A stretch of DNA of 64,000 nt from Glycomyces fuscus (GTDB taxonomy: Bacteria; Actinomycetota; Actinomycetes; Streptosporangiales; Streptosporangiaceae), in assembly GCA_002529455.1 (NCBI GenBank), contig NYMS01000038.1:124001-188000 (forward strand), in the 5' to 3' direction. Each line of letters begins with the position of its first letter. The stretch's first letter is position 1. Below are positions 16,520 through 25,358 of the stretch, one piece after another. The notes under the pieces were generated by a model that was not told where the DNA came from, made no database searches, and was given only the letters and a program-made list of their open reading frames with translations. Position numbers and translations under genes: made by a program.

Positions 16520-17818
16520 TCAGTGAGCCGCTGAGAACTGGTCTTCCTCGGTGGAGCCGGTGAGAGCCGTGGTGCTGGCCTCGGGGGAGATGGTCGTGCT
16601 GATGGAGTCGAAGTAGCCGGTGCCGACCTCGCGCTGGTGGCGGGTGGCGGTGTAGCCCTGCGACTCGGCCGCGAACTCGGCCTCCTGGAGCTCGACGTAC
16701 GAGGTCATCCCGTTCTGGGCGTAGCCCTTGGCCAGGTTGAACATCGAGTAGTTGAGCGAGTGGAAGCCCGCCAGGGTGATGAACTGGAACTTGTAGCCCA
16801 TGTGGCCCAGCTCGCGCTGGAACTTGGCGATGGTCGCGTCGTCCAGGTGGCGCTTCCAGTTGAAGGACGGCGAGCAGTTGTAGGCCAGCATCTGGTCCGG
16901 GTACTCGGCCTTGATCCGCTCGGCGAAGTCGCGGGCGACCTCCAGGTCCGGGGTCGCGGTCTCCATCCACAGCAGGTCGGAGTGCGGGGCGTAGGCCAGG
17001 CCGCGGGCCACGCAGGCCTCGACGCCGTTGCGGAAGCGGTAGAAGCCCTCCGCGGTGCGCTCGCCCGTGATGAAGGGCTGGTCGCGCTCGTCGACGTCAC
17101 TGGTGATCAGGGTCGCGGCCTGGGCGTCGGTCCGCGCGATGACCAGGGACGGGACGCCGGCGACGTCCGCGGCCAGGCGGGCGGCGTTGAGCGTCTTGAC
17201 GTGCTGCCCGGTGGGGATGAGGACCTTGCCGCCCAGGTGGCCGCACTTCTTCTCGGAGGCCAGCTGGTCCTCCCAGTGCACGCCCGCGGCGCCGGAGGCG
17301 ATCATGCCCCGCATCAGCTCGTAGGCGTTGAGGACGCCGCCGAACCCGGCCTCGGCGTCGGCCACGATCGGGGCGAGCCACTCGGGCGCGCTGTCGTCGC
17401 CCTCGGCCCAGGTGATCTGGTCCGCCCGCAGGAGCGCGTTGTTGATGCGGCGGACCACGGCCGGGACCGAGTTGGCCGGGTACAGGCTCTGGTCCGGGTA
17501 GGTGTTGCCCGAGAGGTTGGCGTCGGCCGCGACCTGCCAGCCGGAGAGGTAGATGGCCTTCAGGCCGGCGCGGACCTGCTGGACCGCCTGGTTGCCGGTG
17601 AGGGCGCCGAGGCTGTTGACGTAGTCCTCGGTGTGGAGCAGGTCCCACAGGCGCTCCGCGCCGCGACGGGCCAGGGTGTGCTCCTCGGTGACCGAACCGC
17701 GGAGCTTGACCACGTCGTCGGCGGAGTAGGTGCGCTCGATACCGGCCCACCGGGGGTTGGTCTCCCAGTCGCGCTGGAGTTCGGCGCTGGCTTCCTGTCG
17801 TCGAGCGCTGGTGCCCAT
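16520..17818 (-). CDS. aceA: Isocitrate lyase
   Basis: Glyoxylate-cycle enzyme that cleaves isocitrate to glyoxylate and succinate during growth on acetate or fatty acids. The 432-residue protein holds the catalytic KKCGHLGGK motif near residue 190, with the essential Cys, as well as [10 protein letters not shown] and the conserved [13 protein letters not shown] region near the C-terminus. Length matches the bacterial/actinobacterial form. ATG 17818 follows AAGGCGGGA. It diverges from the ramB-like gene, and in corynebacteria RamB directly controls aceA, so the arrangement supports carbon-source regulation. An acyl-CoA dehydrogenase lies just beyond. Confidence 0.96.
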   Translation of the reverse strand: MGTSARRQEASAELQRDWETNPRWAGIERTYSADDVVKLRGSVTEEHTLARRGAERLWDLLHTEDYVNSLGALTGNQAVQQVRAGLKAIYLSGWQVAADANLSGNTYPDQSLYPANSVPAVVRRINNALLRADQITWAEGDDSAPEWLAPIVADAEAGFGGVLNAYELMRGMIASGAAGVHWEDQLASEKKCGHLGGKVLIPTGQHVKTLNAARLAADVAGVPSLVIARTDAQAATLITSDVDERDQPFITGERTAEGFYRFRNGVEACVARGLAYAPHSDLLWMETATPDLEVARDFAERIKAEYPDQMLAYNCSPSFNWKRHLDDATIAKFQRELGHMGYKFQFITLAGFHSLNYSMFNLAKGYAQNGMTSYVELQEAEFAAESQGYTATRHQREVGTGYFDSISTTISPEASTTALTGSTEEDQFSAAH

Positions 17819-18001
17819 GTTCGATCCCGCCTTACGTGTAGTCCCCAAGTGTTCACACCGGTCGAGAAGGCCAGGTCAGAGCCAGGGGGTGAGCTCTGAG
17901 CGGTAAGTTCCCCGCCGGTAACTAGAATTCTTGGCCAAGTTCCGAGGCTTTTCCACTCGAAATCGTGCGAAGATCGTCGATTCTTTCCGTACCATGAAGC
18001 C

Positions 18002-19474
18002 ATGGCGTACTTTGGTGCTGAAGAAATACCGTCTTTGACAGGTGACCTGGATCTCGTCACCTTTGGTCAGCGGCTCCGCCACCTGCGGCGGGCGCGCGGC
18101 CTCACCCTCTCCGACCTGGGCGAACGCGTGGGCCGGGCCCCCTCCCAGCTCTCCCTGCTGGAGAACGGCAAGCGCGAGCCCAAGCTCTCCCTCCTCACCG
18201 CCCTGGCCTCCGCCCTGGGCGTCTCGGTCGAGGAGCTGCTGTCCAAGCAGCCCCCGAGCCGCCGCGCGCAGCTGGAGATCGCCGTCGAGGAGGCCCAGCG
18301 CGACACGGTCTACCAGGACCTGAACCTGCCGCACCTGAGGATCGGCAAGCGGGTCCCCAACGACGTGCTCGAACACATCGTGGGCCTGTACGAGGAGCTC
18401 CGGCGGCGCAGCGCCAAGGCGACCGCCACCCCCGAGGAGGCGCGCCGGGCCAACGCCGACCTGCGCCGCCAGATGCGCGAGCGCGGCAACTACTTCGAAC
18501 ACATCGAGAAGGCGGCGGCCCAGACCCTCGACGCCGTCAACTACACCGCGGGGGCCCTGTCCCAGGGGCAGATCCTCGCCATCGCCACCCACCACGGCTT
18601 CTCCCTCAAGTACGTGCAGGACCTGCCCCGCTCGGTGCGCTCCCTCACCGACCACGTCAACCGGCGCATCTACCTCAAGCGCGAGACCACGCTGGGCATG
18701 CACAGCCCCCGCACGATCCTGCTCCAGACCCTGGGCCACGTCGTGCTGGGCCACGGCAGGCCGCGCGACTTCGGCGACTTCCTGCGCCAGCGGGTGGAGG
18801 CCAACTACTTCGCCGCCGCCGTCCTCATCCCCGAGTCCACCGCGGTGCGCTACCTCCAGGAGGCCAAGCAGGCCCGCGACCTGTCGGTGGAGGACCTGCG
18901 CGACGTGTACTCGGTCTCCTACGAGATGGCCGCGCACCGGTTCACCAACCTGGCCCACCGCCACCTGGACCTGGTCTGCCACTTCATCCGCAACGACGAG
19001 ACCGGCATCATCTACAAGGCCTACGAGAACGACGGCCTCGTCTTCCCCACCGACGACACCGGGGCCATCGAGGGCCAGCGCATGTGCCGCCAGTGGTCGG
19101 GGCGCCAGGTCTTCGCCTCGCCGGACCGCTACTCGATCTACTACCAGTACACGGACAAGCCCAACGGCACCCACTGGTGCGTGGCGCACGTGGACCCCAG
19201 CCGCGAGCGCAACTTCGCCATCACCCTGGGCGTGCCCTACAAGGAGTCGCGCTGGTTCCGGGGGCGCGAGACCACCAACCGCACCAAGTCCAACTGCCCC
19301 AACGGCGAGTGCTGCGTGCGTCCGCCCGCGGAGCTGGCCGCGCGCTGGGAGGGCAACGTGTGGCCGTCGGCCCGCGCGCACTCCCACGTGCTCTCGGCGC
19401 TGCCCTCGGGGACCTTCCCGGGCGTGGACGAGCACGACGTCTACACCTTCCTGGAGAAGCACAGCCTGGACTGA
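18002..19474 (+). CDS. ramB: RamB-like regulator of acetate metabolism (XRE + IrrE-like domain)
   Basis: A 490-residue regulator with an N-terminal XRE helix-turn-helix (about residues 22-80: [25 protein letters not shown]...[11 protein letters not shown]). A central IrrE-N-like domain of the ImmA type follows (about 200-300: [21 protein letters not shown]), where HxxxLGH resembles a metalloprotease motif. The C-terminal domain is Cys-containing (CPNGECC). This order and length are those of RamB, which in Corynebacterium represses or activates aceA, aceB and pta-ack. The divergent position next to aceA agrees. I could not find a clear copy of the published binding motif in the 183-base intergenic region. 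Confidence 0.88.
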   Translation: MAYFGAEEIPSLTGDLDLVTFGQRLRHLRRARGLTLSDLGERVGRAPSQLSLLENGKREPKLSLLTALASALGVSVEELLSKQPPSRRAQLEIAVEEAQRDTVYQDLNLPHLRIGKRVPNDVLEHIVGLYEELRRRSAKATATPEEARRANADLRRQMRERGNYFEHIEKAAAQTLDAVNYTAGALSQGQILAIATHHGFSLKYVQDLPRSVRSLTDHVNRRIYLKRETTLGMHSPRTILLQTLGHVVLGHGRPRDFGDFLRQRVEANYFAAAVLIPESTAVRYLQEAKQARDLSVEDLRDVYSVSYEMAAHRFTNLAHRHLDLVCHFIRNDETGIIYKAYENDGLVFPTDDTGAIEGQRMCRQWSGRQVFASPDRYSIYYQYTDKPNGTHWCVAHVDPSRERNFAITLGVPYKESRWFRGRETTNRTKSNCPNGECCVRPPAELAARWEGNVWPSARAHSHVLSALPSGTFPGVDEHDVYTFLEKHSLD

Positions 19475-19499
19475 GCGGCCGACCGGGAGGGCGGGGAGA

Positions 19500-19529
19500 G
19501 GGGGTCCGGGTGCGCGCACCCGGACCCCC
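19500..19529. terminator. 30-bp perfect palindrome after ramB
   Basis: Positions 19500-19514 (GGGGGTCCGGGTGCG) and 19515-19529 are exact reverse complements. The hairpin starts 25 bases after the ramB stop. It lacks a T-run, as many actinobacterial terminators do. Confidence 0.7.
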
Positions 19530-19591
19530 TCACGCGTGGGGGCGGTGCCGTCGGCGGGAGGGGGTGCGGCGTTGTGGTGCGGAGGGCTGAC

Positions 19592-19608
19592 TGTTACCGT
19601 TGGTAACA
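19592..19608 (+). promoter_or_regulatory. Palindromic operator ahead of the acyl-CoA dehydrogenase gene
   Basis: TGTTACC-GTT-GGTAACA is a perfect 7-3-7 inverted repeat about 50 bases before the gene start, a size typical of TetR-family sites. The cognate regulator is not known; TetR genes at 21061 and 24150 are candidates. Confidence 0.55.
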
Positions 19609-19658
19609 CGCATTGGCCCCCCTCCCTCCCCGGAGGGCCCGACGAAGGATGTAAGCGC

Positions 19659-20888
19659 ATGAGTGAGGCCACCGCGCCCGGCTTCAGCCTGGAACTGAGC
19701 GAGGACGTCCGCGAGGTCCGGGACTGGACCCACGGGTTCGCCGCCGACGTCATCCGCCCCGCCGCCGCCGAGTGGGACGAGCGGGAGGAGACCCCCTGGC
19801 CGATCATCCAGGAGGCCGCCAAGATCGGCCTGTACTCCCTCGACTTCTTCGCCAACCAGTGGCTGGAGCCCAGCGGCATCGGCATCCCCGTGGCCTTCGA
19901 GGAGCTGTACTGGGGCGACCCGGGCATCGCCCTGGCCATCACCGGCACCGGTCTGGCCGCGGTGTCCGTCGCCGCCAACGGCACCCAGGAGCAGCTCTTC
20001 GAGTGGACGCCCCAGATGTTCGGCACCCCCGACGACGTCAAACTCGCCGCGTTCTGCTCCTCCGAACCCGACGCGGGCAGCGACGTCTCGGCCATCCGCA
20101 CCCGCGCCGTCTACGACCAGGCCAAGGACGAGTGGGTGCTCAACGGCACCAAGACCTGGGCCACCAACGGCGGTATCGCCGACATCCACGTCGTGGTCGC
20201 CTCGGTGGAGCCCGAGTTCGGGTCGCGGGGGCAGGCCACGTTCATCGTGCCGCCGAACACGCCCGGCCTCAGCCAGGGGCAGAAGTTCGCCAAGCACGGC
20301 ATCCGCGCCTCGCACACCGCCGAGGTGGTCCTGGACGACGTGCGCGTCCCCGGCTCGTGCCTGCTGGGCGGCAAGGACAAGCTCGACGAGCGCCTGGCCC
20401 GTGCCCGCGAGGGGCGCAAGTCCAAGGGCCAGGCCGCCATGAAGACCTTCGAGGCCTCCCGCCCCACCGTCGGCGCGATGGCCGTGGGGTGCGCCCGCGC
20501 CGCCTACGAGTACGCCCGCGACTACTCCACCCAGCGCGAGCAGTTCGGCCGCCCGATCGGCGACAACCAGGGCGTGGCCTTCACCCTGGCCGAGATGGCC
20601 ACCCGCATCGACGCGGCCCGCCTGCTGGTGTGGCGCGCGGCGTGGATGGCGCGCAACGACAAGGACTTCGACAGCGCGCAGGGCTCGATGAGCAAGCTCT
20701 ACGCCAGCGAGACCGCCACGTTCGTCACCCAGAACGCGGTGCGCATCCTCGGCGGCAACGGCTACACGCGGGAGTACCCCGTGGAGCGCTGGCACCGCGA
20801 CGCGACGATCTTCACGATCTTCGAGGGCGCCAGCGAGATCCAGAAGCTCATCATCGGCCGCGCCGTCACGGGCCTGCCGATCCGCTGA
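19659..20888 (+). CDS. Acyl-CoA dehydrogenase
   Basis: Flavoenzyme that introduces the alpha,beta double bond into acyl-CoA. The 409-residue protein shows the standard order: N-terminal helical domain, the FAD-contact [15 protein letters not shown] near residue 130, TKTWATNGG (flavin ring), [14 protein letters not shown] near residue 290, and [19 protein letters not shown] followed by [16 protein letters not shown], whose Glu is the catalytic base position of MCAD-type enzymes. GAAGGA precedes ATG 19659. A perfect palindrome upstream implies repressor control. Near aceA/ramB it may feed fatty-acid carbon to the glyoxylate cycle. Chain-length preference unknown. Confidence 0.93.
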   Translation: MSEATAPGFSLELSEDVREVRDWTHGFAADVIRPAAAEWDEREETPWPIIQEAAKIGLYSLDFFANQWLEPSGIGIPVAFEELYWGDPGIALAITGTGLAAVSVAANGTQEQLFEWTPQMFGTPDDVKLAAFCSSEPDAGSDVSAIRTRAVYDQAKDEWVLNGTKTWATNGGIADIHVVVASVEPEFGSRGQATFIVPPNTPGLSQGQKFAKHGIRASHTAEVVLDDVRVPGSCLLGGKDKLDERLARAREGRKSKGQAAMKTFEASRPTVGAMAVGCARAAYEYARDYSTQREQFGRPIGDNQGVAFTLAEMATRIDAARLLVWRAAWMARNDKDFDSAQGSMSKLYASETATFVTQNAVRILGGNGYTREYPVERWHRDATIFTIFEGASEIQKLIIGRAVTGLPIR

Positions 20889-21060
20889 CCTCCGCCCCCG
20901 GGTGCGCCGGGGACGGGGCCCGGCGCACGGGGCGGGCGGGGCGGCGGGTTCCCGGGACCACCTCCCGCAGACCCGCCGTCCCCTCGTGTCCCCGGGGCTC
21001 CGGCGCTCCGCGCTCCGCGGGGCCCGGCGACGGAGCCCGCCCCGCCCCGGGCGGCACCGA

Positions 21061-21672
21061 TCACCGCCGGTCCGGGCTCCCCGCCGGGGTCAGCAGGCGG
21101 CGGGCGGAGTCGGCGGCCAGGTCCTCGGCGCCCTCCGTGAGGGCCACCCCGCCGAGCAGGTGCCGTCTGACCAGCGCGAGCGGCAGGTCGACCACGGCCA
21201 GGCGCACCCGCTCCAGCGTCGCGTCCTCCTCCTCAGCCGGTTCGCGCAGGTCGCGCGCGACCTCGGCGATCCGGTCCCCGATCCCGGCGTTGGCCGCCGC
21301 CATCCGGGCGCGGGCGGCCTCGGGCCAGTGCGGGGCGTCGAAGTCGGCCGGCCGGTGCAGCAGGACCTGTGCGCTCTGGGGACGCGCACGGCTCCACGCC
21401 ACCACGTGGCGGGCGGTGCCCACGGCCGCCTCCAGCGGGGGAGCGGCGGCCAGCGCCCGTCGGCACCCCGCCTGGAAGTCCTCCAGCGCGTGCAGCCACA
21501 CGGCGGCCAGCAGCGCGGGCCGCCCGGGGAAGCGGTGGTAGAGCGAACCGCTGGGCGCCCCGGCCCCGCGGGCCACGGCGGCCATGGTCACCGCCGCCGG
21601 GCCGCCCTCGGCCGCCAGCGCGGTGGCGGTGGCGATCAGTGCTTCGGTGCTGAAGCGCGCGGGTCTTCCCAT
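21061..21672 (-). CDS. TetR-family transcriptional regulator
   Basis: Predicted repressor of 203 residues. The N-terminal HTH reads FSTEALIATATALAAEGGPAAVTMAAVARGAGAPSGSLYHRF (spread over residues 7-48), the usual TetR pattern ending in LYHRFP. The C-terminal part is an all-helical ligand domain with no further recognisable signature. It starts at ATG 21672, 56 bases from the divergent SRPBCC gene, and the gap contains a 22-bp palindrome. It probably represses itself and that gene. Confidence 0.88.
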   Translation of the reverse strand: MGRPARFSTEALIATATALAAEGGPAAVTMAAVARGAGAPSGSLYHRFPGRPALLAAVWLHALEDFQAGCRRALAAAPPLEAAVGTARHVVAWSRARPQSAQVLLHRPADFDAPHWPEAARARMAAANAGIGDRIAEVARDLREPAEEEDATLERVRLAVVDLPLALVRRHLLGGVALTEGAEDLAADSARRLLTPAGSPDRR

Positions 21673-21697
21673 GTTCTGGAGACTATGCTCTACTTCT

Positions 21698-21719
21698 TTT
21701 TAGAGACATCTCTCTAAAA
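21698..21719. promoter_or_regulatory. Operator between TetR and SRPBCC genes
   Basis: Perfect inverted repeat TTTTAGAGA-CATC-TCTCTAAAA. It is AT-rich against the surrounding GC-rich DNA and sits midway between divergent starts, so a TetR dimer bound here would block both promoters. Confidence 0.7.
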
Positions 21720-21728
21720 GGAGCCGGT

Positions 21729-22298
21729 ATGCAGGTGTACAACCTCCACGAACGGCGGCTGCCGGTCGAACCCCGACACGCCGGTGCGCTGGTGGACGGA
21801 CTCTCCACCGGCGAAGACCGGCTCTGGCCCACCGGGGACTGGCCCGCCGTGCGCCTGGACGAACCCCTCGCCGTCGGCGCCTCCGGCGGACACGGGCCCG
21901 TCCGCTACACGGTGGAGGAGTTCGTCCCCGGCCGCCTGGTGCGCTTCCGCTTCCGTGCCCCGCGCGGTTTCGACGGCTTCCACGAGTTCACCGTCCGCCC
22001 CCGCCCGGGAGGCGGGAGCGTCCTGGCCCACCTGCTCGCCATGCGCGCCCGGGGCCCGGCGCTGCTGTCCTGGCCGCTGGTCTTTCGCCCCCTCCACGAC
22101 GCCCTCCTGGAGGACGCCCTGGACCGGGCCGAGCGCGAGCTGACCGGGACGGTGCGCGCGCCCGCGCGGTGGAGCGCACACACGCGCCTGCTCCGGCGCC
22201 TGGCGGGGGCGCCGCGCGGGCGCCGCGTCCCCGGGGACGCCCCGGACCCCGGCCGCGGAAATCCCGTTGCCCCGGGAGGGCGGACACGGCGACCCTGA
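21729..22298 (+). CDS. SRPBCC-family (START-like) protein
   Basis: A 189-residue protein with the helix-grip layout. It runs from ALVDGLSTGEDRLWPTGDWPAVRLDEPLAVGA to VEEFVPGRLVRFRF, GFDGFHEFTVRP and a C-terminal amphipathic helix (LHDALLEDALDRAE). Such proteins bind hydrophobic small molecules; this one is of the SRPBCC/polyketide-cyclase-like type. AAAAGGAG lies before the ATG and overlaps the end of the operator. The divergent TetR gene suggests it responds to a lipophilic compound. The last 35 residues are Arg/Pro/Gly-rich and probably disordered. Confidence 0.72.
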   Translation: MQVYNLHERRLPVEPRHAGALVDGLSTGEDRLWPTGDWPAVRLDEPLAVGASGGHGPVRYTVEEFVPGRLVRFRFRAPRGFDGFHEFTVRPRPGGGSVLAHLLAMRARGPALLSWPLVFRPLHDALLEDALDRAERELTGTVRAPARWSAHTRLLRRLAGAPRGRRVPGDAPDPGRGNPVAPGGRTRRP

Positions 22299-22330
22299 CC
22301 GGGTGTCCCGACGGAAGGGGGAGGGGAGCT

Positions 22331-23257
22331 GTGCATTTCGCCGTACTCGTGGCGGTCGACCGCCGCCACAGCCCGGGCGAGGACCTCGAAGACGCCCTGT
22401 ACGAGGCCCTCGATCCGCTGATGGCTCCGTACGACGAGAGGGTCCGGGTCCCACCGCACCGCGACCACGAGTACGAGGACGACTGGGACGGGGCCCACGA
22501 CGACGCGCTGGACTTCTACACGCGCCATCCCGAGCACGCGCGCGGCCTGGACCTCGGCGACCGGGCGGCGGTCCTCAGCTCGTGGGTGGGCGAACCCGTC
22601 CTGTGGGACGACGAGGTCGGCAGCCACTACGTGGTGACCACGGACAACCCCCGGGCCAAGTGGGACTACTGGGCGATCGGCGGCCGGTACAGGGGGATGC
22701 TCCTGTCCTCCGACCACGCTGACCCCCGCGTCCTGCCCGGAGGGGAGCAGGACCCGCGCAGGGTCACCGGCGCGCCCAAGCACCTGCTCGCCTTCGCCGA
22801 GCACCGGGCCCGCGCGGAGGACGAGGCCGCGCGCCAGTGGGACGCGGCCCACGCCGTCCTGCGCCGCAACCCTCCCGCGGAGACGGCCGAGGCCCTGGTC
22901 GAGCGGGCGCGCACAGGGGAGTTCGGCGGGGACCGGGCCGCCGCGATCCGGCACCACCGGAGCCAGCCCGCGGTGCGCGAGCTCCTCGGGGCCGGACTGG
23001 AACCCGGCATGTCCTGCCCCGTCGAGTGGTACTCCGTGCCCAGGGACGAGTTCACGGCCACCGCCCGGGACCAGGCCGTGCCCGGTTACGCCTTCCTCGA
23101 CCTGGACGGCACCTGGTACGACCGCGACACCCTGCCCGGCTACGAAGGCCCGGACCACTGGCTGCCCCGCCGCCGCGAGTACCTGCGGCGCGCCAACCCG
23201 GCGATCGACGCCCTGCCCGACGACACCTATCTGGTCACCGTGGACTGCCACGTGTGA
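22331..23257 (+). CDS. Hypothetical protein with W-x-W-x-GGRY motif
   Basis: A 308-residue soluble protein of unknown function. It is acidic and begins with VLVAVDRRH, followed by a region with many Asp and Glu. The stretch KWDYWAIGGRYRG near residue 112 resembles a short conserved element I associate with scattered phage and actinobacterial hypothetical proteins, but I cannot name the family. Further on, VEWYSVPRDEF and YAFLDLDGTWYDRD also look conserved. The strong GGGGGAGGGGAGCT before GTG 22331 supports the start. It follows the SRPBCC gene by 32 bases and may share its transcript. Confidence 0.6.
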   Translation: MHFAVLVAVDRRHSPGEDLEDALYEALDPLMAPYDERVRVPPHRDHEYEDDWDGAHDDALDFYTRHPEHARGLDLGDRAAVLSSWVGEPVLWDDEVGSHYVVTTDNPRAKWDYWAIGGRYRGMLLSSDHADPRVLPGGEQDPRRVTGAPKHLLAFAEHRARAEDEAARQWDAAHAVLRRNPPAETAEALVERARTGEFGGDRAAAIRHHRSQPAVRELLGAGLEPGMSCPVEWYSVPRDEFTATARDQAVPGYAFLDLDGTWYDRDTLPGYEGPDHWLPRRREYLRRANPAIDALPDDTYLVTVDCHV

Positions 23258-23335
23258 CCGGTGGCGCCGGGCCGCCGGAACGGGCCCGCCGGACCGCCCT
23301 GGCCCGTCCGGACATCCGACCCCTACCCTGGCCAC

Positions 23336-24115
23336 ATGAACGCCACCACGGGCAACGGCGCCCCCACCATCACCATCCCCGCCGGATACAACGGCCCCGA
23401 CGGGTCGGGCAACGGCGGCTACACCGCGGGGCTGCTCGCCGCGCGGCTCACCGCCGCCGGCGGACCGGCCGTCCGGGTCACCCTGCGCACCCCTCCGCCC
23501 CTGGACCGCCCGCTGACGGTGGAGGGCGGTCCGGAGGGCGCCCTGCTGCTGACCGACCCCGGCGCCGAGGAGGGCGCCCGCCTGGTGGCCGAGGCGGCGA
23601 CCGCCGACCTCCCCGACACCCCCGTCGTCCCCGGCGGCCCGGTCCCGGTGTCCGAGGCCCGCGAGGCCGAGCACCGCTACGCGGGGCTGACCGCGCACCC
23701 CTTCCCGCGCTGCTACAGCTGCGGCCCCGAACGCGCCGAGGGCGAGGGCCTGCGCCTGTTCGCCGGCTCCGTGCGCCCGGGCACCGGCCCCGACGGGGTC
23801 GGCAACACCGTCGCCTGCACCTGGACCCCGCACCCGGGCCTGGACGAGGGCTCCGGCGCGGTCGGCCTCGCCCAGGTGTGGGCCGCCCTGGACTGCCCCG
23901 GCGGCTGGTCCAGCGACGTCTCCGGCCGCCCGGCCGTCCTGGGCCGGATCACCGTCCGCGTCGACGGGGCTCCCCGGACCGGGGAGGCCCACGTGGTGAT
24001 GGGGCACCTGGAGGCGGTCGACGGCCGCAAGATCACCACCGGCAGCGCCCTCTACGACGGCACGGGCCGCCTCCTGGCCCTGGCGAGGGCCACATGGATC
24101 GCGCTCCGGTCCTGA
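23336..24115 (+). CDS. Thioesterase-like (hot-dog) protein
   Basis: A 259-residue protein. The N-terminal GYNGPDGSGNGGYTAGLLAARL and the later AQVWAALDCPGGWS are hallmarks of the acyl-CoA thioesterase-like group with two hot-dog halves. PRCYSCGPERAEGEGL in the middle is typical of one actinobacterial branch and has a CxxC pair. It may hydrolyse acyl-CoA or only bind it; no catalytic proof is visible. ATG 23336 has TACCCT 6 bases upstream and no ribosome-binding site, a leaderless arrangement. It is followed by a TetR gene on the same strand. Confidence 0.68.
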   Translation: MNATTGNGAPTITIPAGYNGPDGSGNGGYTAGLLAARLTAAGGPAVRVTLRTPPPLDRPLTVEGGPEGALLLTDPGAEEGARLVAEAATADLPDTPVVPGGPVPVSEAREAEHRYAGLTAHPFPRCYSCGPERAEGEGLRLFAGSVRPGTGPDGVGNTVACTWTPHPGLDEGSGAVGLAQVWAALDCPGGWSSDVSGRPAVLGRITVRVDGAPRTGEAHVVMGHLEAVDGRKITTGSALYDGTGRLLALARATWIALRS

Positions 24116-24149
24116 TCCGGGGCCCCGCGAACCGCTACGGTGAACCCTT

Positions 24150-24827
24150 GTGGCCCTCCAACGCGCGCGGCAGACCGCGCTGACCGACAGCAGTGACGCC
24201 TCCGGCGCGCCCGTGCCGCAGGCCCCCGCCGCGCGCGGGGGCCGGGGCGGGCGCGGACGCGACCCCGAGCGGCGCCGCGCCCTCCTGGACGCGGCCGACC
24301 GGGTGATCCAGCGCGACGGACCGGACGCGTCGATGCTGGCCATCGCGGCCGAGGCGGGAATCAGCAAGCCGATCCTGTACCGGCACTTCGGGGACAAGGG
24401 CGGCCTGTACCGGGCGCTCGCCCGGCGCCACGTGGACCCGCTCATCGAGCGCATCCGCGAGGAGCTGCACCAGCACACCGAGTTCGAGGTCCGTGCCCGT
24501 GCCACGGTCGGCGCCTACCTGTCGATGATCTCCCAGAACCTCAACCTCTACCGGTTCCTGATGGACCGGGCCACCTCCGAGGACTCCCGGACCCGCGGCG
24601 ACCTGGGCATGATGGTCCGCCGCCTGGGCGAGGAACTCGCCGACCAGCTCGTCGCCGAACAGCGCGTCGGCGACCGCCCGCGCTCCCAGATCGTCGCGCA
24701 CGCCGTCGTGGGCATGGTGCAGGCGGCGGGGGAGTGGTGGCTGGAGCACCCCGAGGTCGGCGAGGAGGAGATCATCGACGACCTCACGAGCGCGGTGGTC
24801 GGCGCCATCCGCGCCGGCGAGGCCTGA
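24150..24827 (+). CDS. TetR-family transcriptional regulator
   Basis: A 225-residue regulator. The N-terminal 35 residues are a Gly/Arg-rich tail. The HTH follows: ERRRALLDAADRVIQRDGP...SMLAIAAEAGISKPILYRHFGDKGGLYRA, a textbook TetR pattern. The remaining helices form the ligand domain; the C-terminus has GMVQAAGEWWLEHP, often seen in regulators of fatty-acid or lipid genes. GTG 24150 is 34 bases after the thioesterase-like gene. TACGGT lies 8 bases before the start. It might act on the nearby TGTTACC-GTT-GGTAACA site, which is inference. Confidence 0.85.
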   Translation: MALQRARQTALTDSSDASGAPVPQAPAARGGRGGRGRDPERRRALLDAADRVIQRDGPDASMLAIAAEAGISKPILYRHFGDKGGLYRALARRHVDPLIERIREELHQHTEFEVRARATVGAYLSMISQNLNLYRFLMDRATSEDSRTRGDLGMMVRRLGEELADQLVAEQRVGDRPRSQIVAHAVVGMVQAAGEWWLEHPEVGEEEIIDDLTSAVVGAIRAGEA

Positions 24828-24921
24828 GGTCCGGTCCACGAGACGGGCTCCGGTCCCGCCGGGCGGCGGGTGACGGGCGGCGTCCAGCGAACGCGCCCGA
24901 GGGGGTTTTTCCGCCTTCCGC

Positions 24922-24952
24922 TTGACCTGGAGCGCGCTCCAGGTCCCATGCT
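24922..24952 (+). promoter_or_regulatory. MerR-type promoter/operator with 19-bp spacer
   Basis: TTGACC (24922-24927) and CATGCT (24947-24952) are 19 bases apart, the stretched spacing that MerR-family activators correct by twisting DNA. The spacer is filled by a perfect palindrome, GACCTGGAGCG/CGCTCCAGGTC (24924-24945). The predicted start of transcription coincides with the ATG at 24960. Confidence 0.85.
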
Positions 24953-24959
24953 TCTACTC

Positions 24960-25358
24960 ATGAGGGACTACTACACGCCGGGTGAGGTCGCCGACCGCTT
25001 CGACCTCACCCTGGACACCCTGCGCTACTACGAGAAGGCGGGGCTGCTCCGCCGTGTGGAACGCGCCCCCAGCGGGCACCGCCGCTACCGGGCCGACGAC
25101 GTCGAGCTGCTCAACATGATCCGGTGCCTGCGCGAGACCGACATGCCCATCGTCCGGCTGCGCGAGTTCGCCGAACTCATCCGTGAGGGCGAGCACACCG
25201 TTCCCGACCGGCTGGACCTGCTCCAGGGCCACCAGGAGCGGCTCAACGAGCGCATCGACGAGATGCGCCGGTGCCAGACGGTGATCCAGCACAAGATCGA
25301 CTACTACCTCGGCGTGCTCGCCGCGCGCACCCCCGAACCCCTCAAGGAGACCTCCTGA
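24960..25358 (+). CDS. MerR-family transcriptional regulator
   Basis: A 132-residue regulator. The winged HTH at the N-terminus reads YYTPGEVADRFDLTLDTLRYYEKAGLL, then R-x4-GHRRY. A dimerisation coiled coil (residues 80-120) follows. No cysteine cluster for metal sensing is present, so an organic or redox ligand is likelier than mercury or SoxR chemistry. Its own promoter has the MerR-type 19-bp spacer, and its mRNA is predicted leaderless. The stop overlaps the start of the aldo/keto reductase gene (TGATG), so both are expressed together and probably activated by this protein. Confidence 0.92.
   Translation: MRDYYTPGEVADRFDLTLDTLRYYEKAGLLRRVERAPSGHRRYRADDVELLNMIRCLRETDMPIVRLREFAELIREGEHTVPDRLDLLQGHQERLNERIDEMRRCQTVIQHKIDYYLGVLAARTPEPLKETS

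Noticed and set aside
18002-19474. Toxin-antitoxin reading of the IrrE/ImmA-like domain
   Set aside because: The XRE plus IrrE-like plus C-terminal domain order, 490-residue length and divergence from aceA fit RamB better.
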